Positions 1 through 8,063 of a DNA stretch of 64,000 nucleotides are shown here, in pieces. Source of the DNA: CAVVAL01 sp963742725 (GTDB lineage Bacteria > Actinomycetota > Actinomycetes > Mycobacteriales > Cryptosporangiaceae); the NCBI GenBank assembly GCA_963742725.1, contig CAVUMX010000003.1, positions 1,116,001 through 1,180,000 of the forward strand, read 5' to 3'. A program made the position numbers and the translations under genes. Positions within the stretch are counted from its first letter, which is position 1. Every line of letters starts with the position of its first letter. The notes below the pieces were generated by a model that was not told the DNA's origin, made no database searches, and saw only the letters and a program-made list of their open reading frames with translations.

Positions 1-1880
1 TGCGAGGGATCAGCGCGGCCGTGGTGGCACTGGCGGCCGCCGTCCTGTACGTCGTCTTCAGCGGCACCGCGACGCTCCCGCACAGCGAGGACGCCGGCGC
101 GTTCCAGACCCTCAACGAGGCCAGGGACTGGGTCGACGCCAACCGCAACTCCAGTCCGGTGTTCCTGTTCTTCGTCAACGGCATCCGGCTGTTCATCGGC
201 GAGTTGTACGGCGCCATCCACGGCCTGCTCGTCAGCCTCGGCTGGGCCGGCGTCGTGGCGTTCGGCGGCGCGCTGGGCCTGATCCTCGCCGGCTGGCGGC
301 GGGGGCTGCTCGCTGCGGCCGGGTTCGCCTCGTTCGGCGTCCTGGGGCTGTGGGACGAGAGCATCGAGACGTTCGCGCTCACCGTCACGGCCGTCCTGCT
401 GTCGCTGCTGCTGGGCATCCCGCTCGGCGTGGCGGCCGGACGGAGCCGGCGCCTGCGGGCCGTGCTGACGCCCGTCCTCGACGTCATGCAGATCATGCCG
501 ACGTTCGCCTACCTCGCCCCGATGGCCCTGATCTTCCTGATCGGGGCGCCGTCGGCCACGATCGCGACGCTGATCTACGCCATCCCGCCGGCCATCCGGA
601 TCACGTCGCTCGGCATCCAGGGCGTGTCGCCGGCCACGATGGAGGCGTCGGCCTCGCTCGGATCGACCCGCTGGCAGATGCTGCGGACGGTGCAGCTGCC
701 GATGGCCCGGCGGACGATCGTCCTCGCCGTGAACCAGACGATCATGCTGGCGCTGTCGATGGTCGTGTACACCGCGCTGATCGACGGTCCGGGGCTCGGC
801 GTGACGATCGTGCGGGCGCTGGAGCGGGTCAACGTCGGCACCGCGTTCGACGCCGGCGTGGCGATCGTCGTCATGGCGATCGTGCTCGACCGGATCACCA
901 CCGGCGCCAGCGAACGGCTGGACATGCGACGGGAGCCGGGCAAGCGCGGGCTCGTGGTGGTCGGCGCGCTGGCCGGGGCCGCGGTGGCCACGGTCGCCGG
1001 CCGTTCGGTACCGGAGTTCCCCGAGGCGTTGGAGTTCTCCTTCGCCGAGCCGGTGAACACCGCCGTCGAGTGGGTTGAGACCAACGCGTTCGCCGTTACG
1101 GACTGGTTCAAGAACGTTGTCACCGAGGGCCTGCTCAACCCGCTGCAGACCGTGCTGACCAGCGCGCCGTGGTGGCTCGTCCTCGGTACGGTGCTCGCGG
1201 TCGGGCTCCTGGTCACCGGGGTCCGGGCGGCCGTGACGGCCGTGGCGTGCCTCGGCGCGGTCATCTGGCTCGGACTCTGGCAGCACAGCATGGAGACGCT
1301 CGCGATCGTGCTGGTGGCGACCGCCCTGACGATGGCCGTCGGCATCGGGCTCGGCGTGGCGGCGGCGCGCAACGACCGGCTGGCGGCGCTGCTGCGGCCG
1401 GTCCTGGACGCGGCGCAGACCATGCCGTCGTTCGTCTACCTGCTGCCGGCCGTCGCGTTGTTCTCCGCCAGCCGGTTCACGGCCGTGATCGCGGCGGTGA
1501 TCTTCGCGGTGCCGCCCGTCGTACGACTCGTCGAGGACGGCATCCGCGGCGTGCCGGCGACCGTCGTCGAGGCGGCCACGTCGGTGGGCTCGACGCCCGT
1601 CCAGCTGCTGTGGAAGGTGCAGTTGCCGGTCGCGCGGCGCGCCCTTCTGGTCGCCACCAACCAGGGAATCGTCATGGTGCTGTCGATGGTGGTCGTCGGC
1701 GGCCTGGTCGGGGCCGGTGCCCTCGGGTACGACGTGGTCGCCGGCTTCGCGCAGTCCGAGGACTTCGGCAAGGGGCTCGCCGCCGGTGTGGCGATCGTGC
1801 TCCTCGGCGTCGTCCTCGACCGTCTCACCCAGCGCCCGGGGGAGCGCTCGCTGTCCACTCAGGCCGGTCACGCCGGCTGA
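1..1880 (+). CDS. Glycine betaine/proline-type ABC transporter permease, two fused permease domains (5' partial)
   Basis: This is an integral membrane subunit that moves a quaternary amine such as glycine betaine across the membrane with an ATPase not present in the window. The frame is open to the left edge, so the gene probably starts upstream; a GTG at 21 is the first start codon inside. Two homologous ProW-like permease units sit in tandem, at roughly residues 100-300 and 390-610. Each has the cytoplasmic ATPase-contact loop, seen as EASASLGSTRWQMLRTVQLP in the first and EAATSVGSTPVQLLWKVQLP in the second. Most homologues are single-domain, so this is a duplicated, fused permease. The binding lipoprotein follows 41 bases downstream. 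The demethylation genes that follow support betaine as substrate. The family assignment is firm; the substrate is inferred. Confidence 0.88.
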   Translation, partial: RGISAAVVALAAAVLYVVFSGTATLPHSEDAGAFQTLNEARDWVDANRNSSPVFLFFVNGIRLFIGELYGAIHGLLVSLGWAGVVAFGGALGLILAGWRRGLLAAAGFASFGVLGLWDESIETFALTVTAVLLSLLLGIPLGVAAGRSRRLRAVLTPVLDVMQIMPTFAYLAPMALIFLIGAPSATIATLIYAIPPAIRITSLGIQGVSPATMEASASLGSTRWQMLRTVQLPMARRTIVLAVNQTIMLALSMVVYTALIDGPGLGVTIVRALERVNVGTAFDAGVAIVVMAIVLDRITTGASERLDMRREPGKRGLVVVGALAGAAVATVAGRSVPEFPEALEFSFAEPVNTAVEWVETNAFAVTDWFKNVVTEGLLNPLQTVLTSAPWWLVLGTVLAVGLLVTGVRAAVTAVACLGAVIWLGLWQHSMETLAIVLVATALTMAVGIGLGVAAARNDRLAALLRPVLDAAQTMPSFVYLLPAVALFSASRFTAVIAAVIFAVPPVVRLVEDGIRGVPATVVEAATSVGSTPVQLLWKVQLPVARRALLVATNQGIVMVLSMVVVGGLVGAGALGYDVVAGFAQSEDFGKGLAAGVAIVLLGVVLDRLTQRPGERSLSTQAGHAG

Positions 1881-1921
1881 TCCCCACACCGCAAGAACAA
1901 CCGAAAGGGAACGCAGGGAAC

Positions 1922-2884
1922 ATGGGAGCGAACAGGGTTCTCCGCCTGGCGGCGGCCGCACTGGGGCTGAGCCTGGCCCTCGCCGGCTGCGGCGGCGTGA
2001 CCACCGACGCGGGGAACGACGCGCCGGCGGGCTCGAAGGGCACGGTCAAGCTCGCGATCAACAACTGGACCGGGTACGAGGCCAACGCGGCCGTCATCGC
2101 CCACCTCCTGGAGAACGAGCTGGACTACAAGGTCGAGAAGAAGAACCTGAAGGAGGAGGTCTCCTGGCAGGGCTTCGAGAACGGCACGGTCGACGCCATC
2201 GTGGAGAACTGGGGCCACGAGGATCTGAAGAAGAAGTACATCGAGGAGAAGAAGGTCGCCGTCAGCGCGGGCCCGACCGGCAACGACGGTGTCATCGGCT
2301 GGTACGTCCCCAAGTGGATGGCGGACAAGTACCCGGACATCACCGACTCCAAGAACCTGAACAAGTACGCCGACCTGTTCAAGACATCCGAGTCGGCTGG
2401 CAAGGGCCAGTTCCTGGCCGGCGACCCGTCGTTCGTCACCAACGACGAGGCGCTGGTCAAGAACCTGAACCTGAACTTCAAGGTCGTCTACTCGGGCAGT
2501 GAGGCGGCGATCATCAAGGCCGCCCAGCAGGCCGACAAGCAGAAGACGCCGCTGCTGTTCTACTTCTACTCGCCGCAGTGGCTCCACGCCCAGATCGACC
2601 TCGTGCAGGTCAAGCTGCCGGCGTACACGGCCGGCTGCGACGCCGACCCGAAGAAGGTCGCCTGCGACTACCCGCCGTACGAGCTGGACAAGATCGTCAG
2701 CAAGAAGTTCGCGGACAGCGGCGGCCCGGCCTACGAGCTGGTCAAGAACTTCACCTGGACGAACGAGGACCAGGACGAGATCTCGAACATGATCATCAAC
2801 GAGAAGCTCTCGGCCGAGGACGCCGCCGAGAAGTGGGTCAAGGCGAACGAGTCGACCTGGAAGGCGTGGGTCCCCAAGACCTGA
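1922..2884 (+). CDS. Glycine betaine-type ABC transporter substrate-binding lipoprotein (OpuAC family)
   Basis: This 320-residue protein should capture the quaternary amine outside the membrane and deliver it to the fused permease just upstream. The start is the ATG at 1922, preceded by GAAAGGGAACG. The N-terminus has a hydrophobic stretch ending in the lipobox LALAGCGG, so it is a lipoprotein anchored through the cysteine. The mature part begins TVKLAINNWTGYEANAAV, typical of OpuAC/ProX-type proteins, where the W-x-G-Y segment lies near the ligand cage. Length is normal. Codon use includes many AAG lysines compared with its neighbours, usual for exported binding proteins. Betaine is favoured over proline or choline because of the downstream Rieske and sarcosine oxidase genes, but this is inference. 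Confidence 0.9.
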   Translation: MGANRVLRLAAAALGLSLALAGCGGVTTDAGNDAPAGSKGTVKLAINNWTGYEANAAVIAHLLENELDYKVEKKNLKEEVSWQGFENGTVDAIVENWGHEDLKKKYIEEKKVAVSAGPTGNDGVIGWYVPKWMADKYPDITDSKNLNKYADLFKTSESAGKGQFLAGDPSFVTNDEALVKNLNLNFKVVYSGSEAAIIKAAQQADKQKTPLLFYFYSPQWLHAQIDLVQVKLPAYTAGCDADPKKVACDYPPYELDKIVSKKFADSGGPAYELVKNFTWTNEDQDEISNMIINEKLSAEDAAEKWVKANESTWKAWVPKT

Positions 2885-2909
2885 CGCCCGGCCCGGCCGA
2901 CCGCCGGCA

Positions 2910-2955
2910 TTTGGGCGATCTTTCTGGCGCTATGACGCCAGAAAGATCGCCCAAA
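2910..2955. terminator. Long perfect hairpin, 20-bp stem and 6-base loop
   Basis: The left arm TTTGGGCGATCTTTCTGGCG (2910-2929) is exactly complementary to the right arm (2936-2955), with loop CTATGA. It lies 25 bases after the binding-protein stop and before the dehydrogenase on the same strand, so it probably ends the transporter transcript. There is no U-tract on either side, so it is not a classic intrinsic terminator. Confidence 0.7.
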
Positions 2956-3048
2956 CCAACAGGGGATCGTTGACACGGGCACCCGCACGACCGGAAGCTG
3001 TTGCGTACAGCAGCGCGCGTTGCATATGACGAAACACTGGAGGGCGCC

Positions 3049-5451
3049 ATGCCGCGTGTGGTGATCATCGGAGCCGGGATCGTCGGCTGCGCGCTCGCCG
3101 ACGAGCTGACCGCCCGCGGCTGGACCGACCTGACCGTCCTCGACCGGGGCCCGCTCTTCGCCACGGGCGGCTCCAGCTCCCACGCGCCGGGGCTCGTGTT
3201 CCAGACCAACCCGTCGAAGACCATGACGGAGTTCGCCGCCTACACGGTCGCCAAGTACACCGCGCTGGACTGCTTCGCCCAGGTCGGCGGCCTGGAGGTG
3301 GCCACGACGCCCGCGCGGCTGGCCGAGCTGAAGCGGCGGCACGGGTTCGCGACGTCGTGGGGCGTCGAGGCGTTCCTGCGGACGCCGTCCGAGTGCGTCG
3401 CGCTGCACCCGCTGCTGGACGAGGACGCGATCCTCGGCGGCCTCCACGTCCCGACCGACGGGCTGGCCAGCGCCGTCCGCGCGGGGGAGGCGCAGGCACG
3501 GGCGGCGATGGAGCGGGGCGCGCGGTTCCTCGGCGGGCACACCGTCACCGGGATCGCCGGCGACGGGGTCGTCGGCAACGGGGTCGTCGGCAACGGGAAC
3601 AAGGTCACCGCTGTCGAGACCGACCAGGGCACGTTCGCGGCCGACATCGTGGTGTCGTGCGCCGGGTTCTGGGGCGCGGAGGTCGGACGGCTCGTCGGCC
3701 TGACCGTGCCGCTCCAGCCGATGGCGCACCAGTACGCGAAGACCGGGCCGGTGCCGGCACTGGCCGGGGCCTCCGAGGACGCCACCGCGCCGATCCTGCG
3801 CCACCAGGACCGCGACCTGTACTTCCGCGAGCACGGCGACCGGATCGGCGTCGGCTCGTACGCGCACCGCCCGATGCCGGTCGACCCCACCGGCCTGACC
3901 CACGGCGTGCTGGAGTTCACCCGCGAGGACTTCGCGCCCGCCTGGGACGACGCCGTCGCGCTGCTGCCCGGCCTCGCCGACACCAAGGCCGAGGAGGGGA
4001 TCAACGGCATCTTCTCGTTCACCCCGGACGGCTTCCCGCTCATCGGCGAGCACCGCGACCTGGCCGGGTTCTGGGTGGCCGAGGCCGTCTGGGTGACGCA
4101 CTCGGCCGGGGTGGCGAAGGCGACGGCCGAATGGCTGGTCGACGGCCGTCCGAGCACCGACCTGCACGAGTGCGACCTGCACCGGTTCGAGGAGATCCAC
4201 CTCGCGCCGGACTACGTCGAGGCGCGCGGCTGCCAGAACTTCGTCGAGGTGTACGACATCCTGCACCCGCTCCAGCCGATGGAGGCGCCGCGCCCGCTGC
4301 GCACGAGCCCGTTCTACCCGCGCCAGCGCGAACTGGGCGCGGTCTTCCTGGAGGCGAGCGGCTGGGAGCGGCCGCACTGGTACGAGGCCAACGCCGACCT
4401 GCCCCGCCTCGAACTGCCCGCGCGTGACGACTGGTCGGCGCGGTACTGGTCGCCGATCGCCTCCGCCGAGTCGCACGCCACGCGCGAGAACGTCGCCCTG
4501 TACGACATGACGCCGCTCAAGCGCATCGAGGTCGCCGGCCCCGGCGCGCTGGACCTGCTGCAGTGGCTGACCACGAACAACCTGGCGAAGTCCGTCGGCT
4601 CGGTGACGTACACGCTGCTGCTTGACCACACCGGCGGCGTCCTGAGCGACCTCACGGTGGCCCGGCTCGCCGAGGACCGGTTCCAGGTCGGCGCGAACGG
4701 CAACCTCGACCTGGACTGGTTCCGCCAGCACGCGCCGGTCGGCGTCCAGGTCCGGGACATCACGCCCGGCACCTGCTGCCTCGGCGTGTGGGGGCCGCTC
4801 GCCCGGGACCTCGTCCAGCCGCTCACCCGCACCGACTTCTCCCACCAGGGCTTCGGGTACTTCCGGGCGAAGCAGGCGTACATCGGGAACGTCCCGGTGA
4901 CGGCGATGCGCCTCTCGTACGTCGGCGAGCTGGGCTGGGAGCTGTACACGACCGCCGACAACGGCCTCAAGCTCTGGGACACCCTGTGGGACGCCGGCCA
5001 GCGCCACGGCATCGTCGCGGGCGGCCGCAGCGCGTTCAACAGCCTCCGGCTGGAGAAGGGCTACCGGTCCTGGGGGACGGACATGACGCCCGAGCACGAC
5101 CCGTTCTCGGCCGGGCTGGGATTCGCCGTCCGCATGGACAAGGGCGACTTCGTCGGCCGGGGAGCGCTCGAAGCCCGGCCGGAACCGACCCGGCAGCTCA
5201 CCTGCCTCACGCTCGACGATCCGGCCGCGAACGTCCTCGGCAAGGAACCGGTCTCCGTGGACGGCGCCCCGGCCGGGTACGTCACCAGCGCCGCGTTCGG
5301 CTACACGATCGGCCGCACGATCGCGTACGCCTGGCTGCCGATCCTCCCGGTCGGCACCGGCGTCAGCATCGAGTACTTCGGCGAGAAGCTGCCCGCGACG
5401 GTCGCCGCCGAACCCCTGTTCGACCCCCAGATGGCCCGCATCCGTCGGTGA
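3049..5451 (+). CDS. FAD-dependent dimethylglycine/sarcosine dehydrogenase-like oxidoreductase with C-terminal aminomethyltransferase domain
   Basis: This 800-residue flavoprotein is expected to demethylate dimethylglycine (or sarcosine), passing the one-carbon unit to tetrahydrofolate. The ATG at 3049 is chosen because GGAGGG lies 5 bases upstream and the protein then begins directly with the Rossmann strand VVIIGAGIVGCALADEL. The DAO-type FAD domain covers about residues 1-370. A FAO/GcvT-type region follows from about 400 to the end, including YDMTPLKRIEV, FGYFRAKQAYIGNVPV and a GcvT C-terminal ending with GDFVGRGAL. A small in-frame duplication (GVVGNGVVGN) lies near residue 177. The next gene starts 10 bases later. 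Position between the betaine transporter and a Rieske oxygenase supports dimethylglycine as substrate; sarcosine is already covered by the four-subunit oxidase downstream. Confidence 0.85.
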   Translation: MPRVVIIGAGIVGCALADELTARGWTDLTVLDRGPLFATGGSSSHAPGLVFQTNPSKTMTEFAAYTVAKYTALDCFAQVGGLEVATTPARLAELKRRHGFATSWGVEAFLRTPSECVALHPLLDEDAILGGLHVPTDGLASAVRAGEAQARAAMERGARFLGGHTVTGIAGDGVVGNGVVGNGNKVTAVETDQGTFAADIVVSCAGFWGAEVGRLVGLTVPLQPMAHQYAKTGPVPALAGASEDATAPILRHQDRDLYFREHGDRIGVGSYAHRPMPVDPTGLTHGVLEFTREDFAPAWDDAVALLPGLADTKAEEGINGIFSFTPDGFPLIGEHRDLAGFWVAEAVWVTHSAGVAKATAEWLVDGRPSTDLHECDLHRFEEIHLAPDYVEARGCQNFVEVYDILHPLQPMEAPRPLRTSPFYPRQRELGAVFLEASGWERPHWYEANADLPRLELPARDDWSARYWSPIASAESHATRENVALYDMTPLKRIEVAGPGALDLLQWLTTNNLAKSVGSVTYTLLLDHTGGVLSDLTVARLAEDRFQVGANGNLDLDWFRQHAPVGVQVRDITPGTCCLGVWGPLARDLVQPLTRTDFSHQGFGYFRAKQAYIGNVPVTAMRLSYVGELGWELYTTADNGLKLWDTLWDAGQRHGIVAGGRSAFNSLRLEKGYRSWGTDMTPEHDPFSAGLGFAVRMDKGDFVGRGALEARPEPTRQLTCLTLDDPAANVLGKEPVSVDGAPAGYVTSAAFGYTIGRTIAYAWLPILPVGTGVSIEYFGEKLPATVAAEPLFDPQMARIRR

Positions 5452-5461
5452 GGAGGTTTCG

Positions 5462-6586
5462 TTGACCAGTGTCATACCAGGTGCCACTCCCAGCTTGATC
5501 CGGACGTTGCCGGGTCCGGCCTACACCGACCCGGAGATCTTCGCCGCCGAGCAGGCGCGGATCTTCGAGACGATGTGGTTCTGCGCCGTCCGGACGGCCG
5601 ATATCGCGGGGCCGGGCCAGTTCCGGACGGTCACCGTCGGCCGGGAGAGCGTCCTGGTCTCGCGTGGCCGCGACGGGCAGGTACGGGCGTTCCTCAACGT
5701 GTGCCGGCACCGGGGCGCGACGCTGTGCACCGAGGAGTCGGGCGAGGTGAAACGGGCGTTCCAGTGCCCGTACCACGCCTGGACGTACGGCCTTGACGGC
5801 ACGCTGGTCGCCGCCCCGAACCTCACGAAGATGCCGGATGTCGACCGGGTCGAGTACGGCCTGGTGAACGTCGCGGTCCGGGAGTGGTTGGGGTACGCGT
5901 GGGTGTGCCTCGCGGACGAGCCCCCCTCGTTCGAGGCGGATGTGATCGGCGCCTGCACCGAGCGGCTCGGCGACCCGGCGGCCATCGAGCGGTACGGCGT
6001 GGACACGCTGGAGGTGGGCCGGCGCATCACCTACGACGTGCGCGCCAACTGGAAGCTCATCATCGAGAACTTCATGGAGTGCTACCACTGCGCGACGATC
6101 CACCCCGAGCTGACCGAGGTGCTGCCCGAGTTCGCCGGCGGGTACGCCGCCCAGTACTACGTGGGCCACGGCGCGTCCTTCGGCGAGGGCATCGAGGGCT
6201 TCACCGTGGACGGCAGCGCCGGGCTGGACCGCATCCCCACCGTCGCGGACGACCAGGACCGCCGGTACTACGCGATCACCGTCAAGCCGCAGGTGTTCGT
6301 CAACCTGGTCCCCGACCACGTGATCGTGCACCGCATGTTCCCGATGGCCGCCGACCGGACGGTCGTCGAGTGCGACTGGCTCTACCTCCCGCACGTCGTC
6401 GCCGAAGGCCGTGACGTGTCGCGATCCGTCGAGCTGTTCGACCGCGTCAACCGGCAGGACTTCGACGCGTGTGAGCGCTGCCAGCCGTCGATGAGCAGCC
6501 GCGCCTACGCCAAGGGCGGCGTCCTCGTGCCGAGCGAGCACCACATCGGCGCGTTCCACGCCTGGGTCCAGGAGCGCCTCGCATGA
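5462..6586 (+). CDS. Rieske [2Fe-2S] non-haem iron oxygenase, alpha subunit (GbcA-like glycine betaine monooxygenase)
   Basis: This 374-residue protein is predicted to oxidise an N-methyl group of glycine betaine, releasing formaldehyde and dimethylglycine. The TTG at 5462 is used because GAGGAGG lies 6-7 bases upstream, overlapping the end of the previous gene. The Rieske cluster ligands are CRH and, 16 residues later, CPYH. The mononuclear iron site is in NWKLIIENFMECYHCATIH, with the third ligand probably the Asp in NRQDFDAC. The C-terminus ends with AFHAWVQERL. It overlaps soxB by 4 bases (ATGA). No matching ferredoxin reductase (GbcB) is in the window, so electrons must come from elsewhere. 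The family is certain. The exact substrate is inferred from neighbours, with stachydrine or carnitine-type substrates as alternatives. Confidence 0.85.
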   Translation: MTSVIPGATPSLIRTLPGPAYTDPEIFAAEQARIFETMWFCAVRTADIAGPGQFRTVTVGRESVLVSRGRDGQVRAFLNVCRHRGATLCTEESGEVKRAFQCPYHAWTYGLDGTLVAAPNLTKMPDVDRVEYGLVNVAVREWLGYAWVCLADEPPSFEADVIGACTERLGDPAAIERYGVDTLEVGRRITYDVRANWKLIIENFMECYHCATIHPELTEVLPEFAGGYAAQYYVGHGASFGEGIEGFTVDGSAGLDRIPTVADDQDRRYYAITVKPQVFVNLVPDHVIVHRMFPMAADRTVVECDWLYLPHVVAEGRDVSRSVELFDRVNRQDFDACERCQPSMSSRAYAKGGVLVPSEHHIGAFHAWVQERLA

Positions 6587-7785
6587 CTCATCCGGGGTTC
6601 CTGTGGCGCAATCCCGAGCCGAAGCGCGCGTACGACGTGGTGATCGTCGGCGGCGGCGGGCACGGCCTCGCCACCGCCTACTACCTGGCGAAGAACCACG
6701 GCATCCGCAACGTCGCCGTGCTGGAGCGCGGCTGGCTGGCCGGCGGGAACATGGCGCGGAACACGACGATCATCCGCTCGAACTACCTGTGGGACGAGAG
6801 CGCCGGCCTGTACGAGTTCGCCCTGAAACTGTGGGAGGGCCTGTCGGCGGAGCTGGACTACGACGTCCTGTTCAGCCAGCGCGGCGTGCTGAACCTGGCA
6901 CACACGCTCCAGGACGTGCGCGAGGGGAACCGCCGGGTCAACGCGAACCGGCTGAACGGGATCGACGCGGAGTGGCTGACGCCTGCGGAGGTGAAGGCGT
7001 TCTGCCCGATCGTCAACATCTCCCCGGACGTCCGCTACCCGGTGCTGGGCGGCACGCTCCAGCGGCGCGGCGGCATCGCCAAGCACGACCACGTGGCGTG
7101 GGCGTACGCCCGGGCCGCCGACGCGCTCGGCGTGGACCTGATCCAGAACTGCGAGGTCACCGGCCTTGACGTGTCGGGCGGAAAGGTCACCGGGGTGCGG
7201 ACGTCGCGCGGTGACATCGCCGCCGGCGCGGTCGCCCTGGCCGCCGCCGGGCACAGCACGGTGCTGGCCGAGCTGGCCGGTGTCGCGCTGCCGATCCAGA
7301 GCCACCCGCTCCAGGCGATGGTGTCGGAGCTGCTGGAGCCGGTCCATCCGTGCGTGGTGATGTCGAACGCCGTTCACGTGTACGTCAGCCAGGCACACAA
7401 GGGTGAGCTGGTGATGGGCGCCGGGATCGACAGCTACAACTCCTACGCGCAGCGCGGCTCGTTCCACGTCATCGAGCAGCAGATGGGCGCCGCGCTGGAG
7501 CTGTTCCCGATCTTCGCGCAGGCGCACGTGGTCCGGACGTGGGGCGGCATCGTGGACGTGTCCCCGGACGCGTCGCCGATCCTCGGCCTCACGCCCGTCG
7601 AGAAGCTGTACGTCAACTGCGGCTGGGGGACCGGCGGCTTCAAGGCCACACCCGGCGCCGGCTGGGTCTACGCGCACACGATCGCCCACGGCGAGCCGCA
7701 CGCGCTGAACGCCCCGTTCACCCTGGAGCGGTTCACGACCGGGGCCCTCATCGACGAGCACGGCGCCGCCGCCGTGGCGCACTAG
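6583..7785 (+). CDS. soxB: Sarcosine oxidase, beta subunit
   Basis: SoxB carries the sarcosine-oxidising flavin site of the four-subunit enzyme that turns sarcosine, oxygen and tetrahydrofolate into glycine, hydrogen peroxide and methylene-THF. The 400-residue protein begins with FLWRNPEPKRAYDVVIVGGG, the conserved SoxB start, followed by the FAD-binding GGGGHGLATAYYLAK. The segment RRGGIAKHDHVAWAYARAAD contains the region of the His that covalently binds FMN in characterised enzymes. Near the C-terminus NCGWGTGGFKATPGAGW is the second FAD contact. Its ATG overlaps the Rieske stop codon by 4 bases, so translation is coupled. The gene order B-D-A-G is the standard one for heterotetrameric sarcosine oxidase. 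Confidence 0.95.
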   Translation: MTHPGFLWRNPEPKRAYDVVIVGGGGHGLATAYYLAKNHGIRNVAVLERGWLAGGNMARNTTIIRSNYLWDESAGLYEFALKLWEGLSAELDYDVLFSQRGVLNLAHTLQDVREGNRRVNANRLNGIDAEWLTPAEVKAFCPIVNISPDVRYPVLGGTLQRRGGIAKHDHVAWAYARAADALGVDLIQNCEVTGLDVSGGKVTGVRTSRGDIAAGAVALAAAGHSTVLAELAGVALPIQSHPLQAMVSELLEPVHPCVVMSNAVHVYVSQAHKGELVMGAGIDSYNSYAQRGSFHVIEQQMGAALELFPIFAQAHVVRTWGGIVDVSPDASPILGLTPVEKLYVNCGWGTGGFKATPGAGWVYAHTIAHGEPHALNAPFTLERFTTGALIDEHGAAAVAH

Positions 7786-7793
7786 GAGCCACG

Positions 7794-8063
7794 ATGCTGC
7801 TGATCAGCTGCCCGTGGTGCGGGCCGCGCGACGAGACCGAGTTCCACTACGGCGGCCAGGCGCACGTGTCCTATCCGGACGATCCGGCCGCGCTGTCCGA
7901 CGCCGAGTGGGCGCGTTTCCTGTTCTTCCGCGCCAATCCCCAGGGCCCGTTCGCCGAGCGTTGGGTGCACTCGGCGGGCTGCCGGCGCTGGTTCAACGCC
8001 GAACGGGACACCGTCAGCCACGAGATCCGGGTGACGTACCGGGCCGGCGAGGTACGGCCGTGA
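7794..8063 (+). CDS. soxD: Sarcosine oxidase, delta subunit
   Basis: This 89-residue protein is the small zinc-binding subunit of heterotetrameric sarcosine oxidase. The ATG at 7794 follows the soxB stop by 8 bases with GGAG in between. The N-terminus MLLISCPWCGPRDETEF supplies the CxxC zinc ligands at residues 6 and 9. HYGGQAHV and the later HSAGCRRWFNAERDT give the remaining His/Cys ligands. Length and motif spacing are normal for SoxD. Its TGA overlaps the GTG start of soxA by 4 bases. Because of its size it is easily lost in automatic gene calls, but the motif pattern leaves little doubt. Confidence 0.94.
   Translation: MLLISCPWCGPRDETEFHYGGQAHVSYPDDPAALSDAEWARFLFFRANPQGPFAERWVHSAGCRRWFNAERDTVSHEIRVTYRAGEVRP

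Noticed and set aside
3001..3048. TTG start at 3001 for the dimethylglycine dehydrogenase-like gene
   Set aside because: It would add 16 residues before the FAD-binding strand with no ribosome binding site; the ATG at 3049 has GGAGGG five bases upstream.
2731..5487. A long - strand open frame (about 900 codons) opposite the dehydrogenase gene
   Set aside because: Composition is Arg/Val/Gly/Asp-rich without any family motif, and the + strand frame has clear FAD and GcvT motifs. Long antisense frames are expected in DNA with such high third-position G/C. Similar antisense frames opposite soxA, GH31, GH89, aconitase and others were rejected for the same reason.
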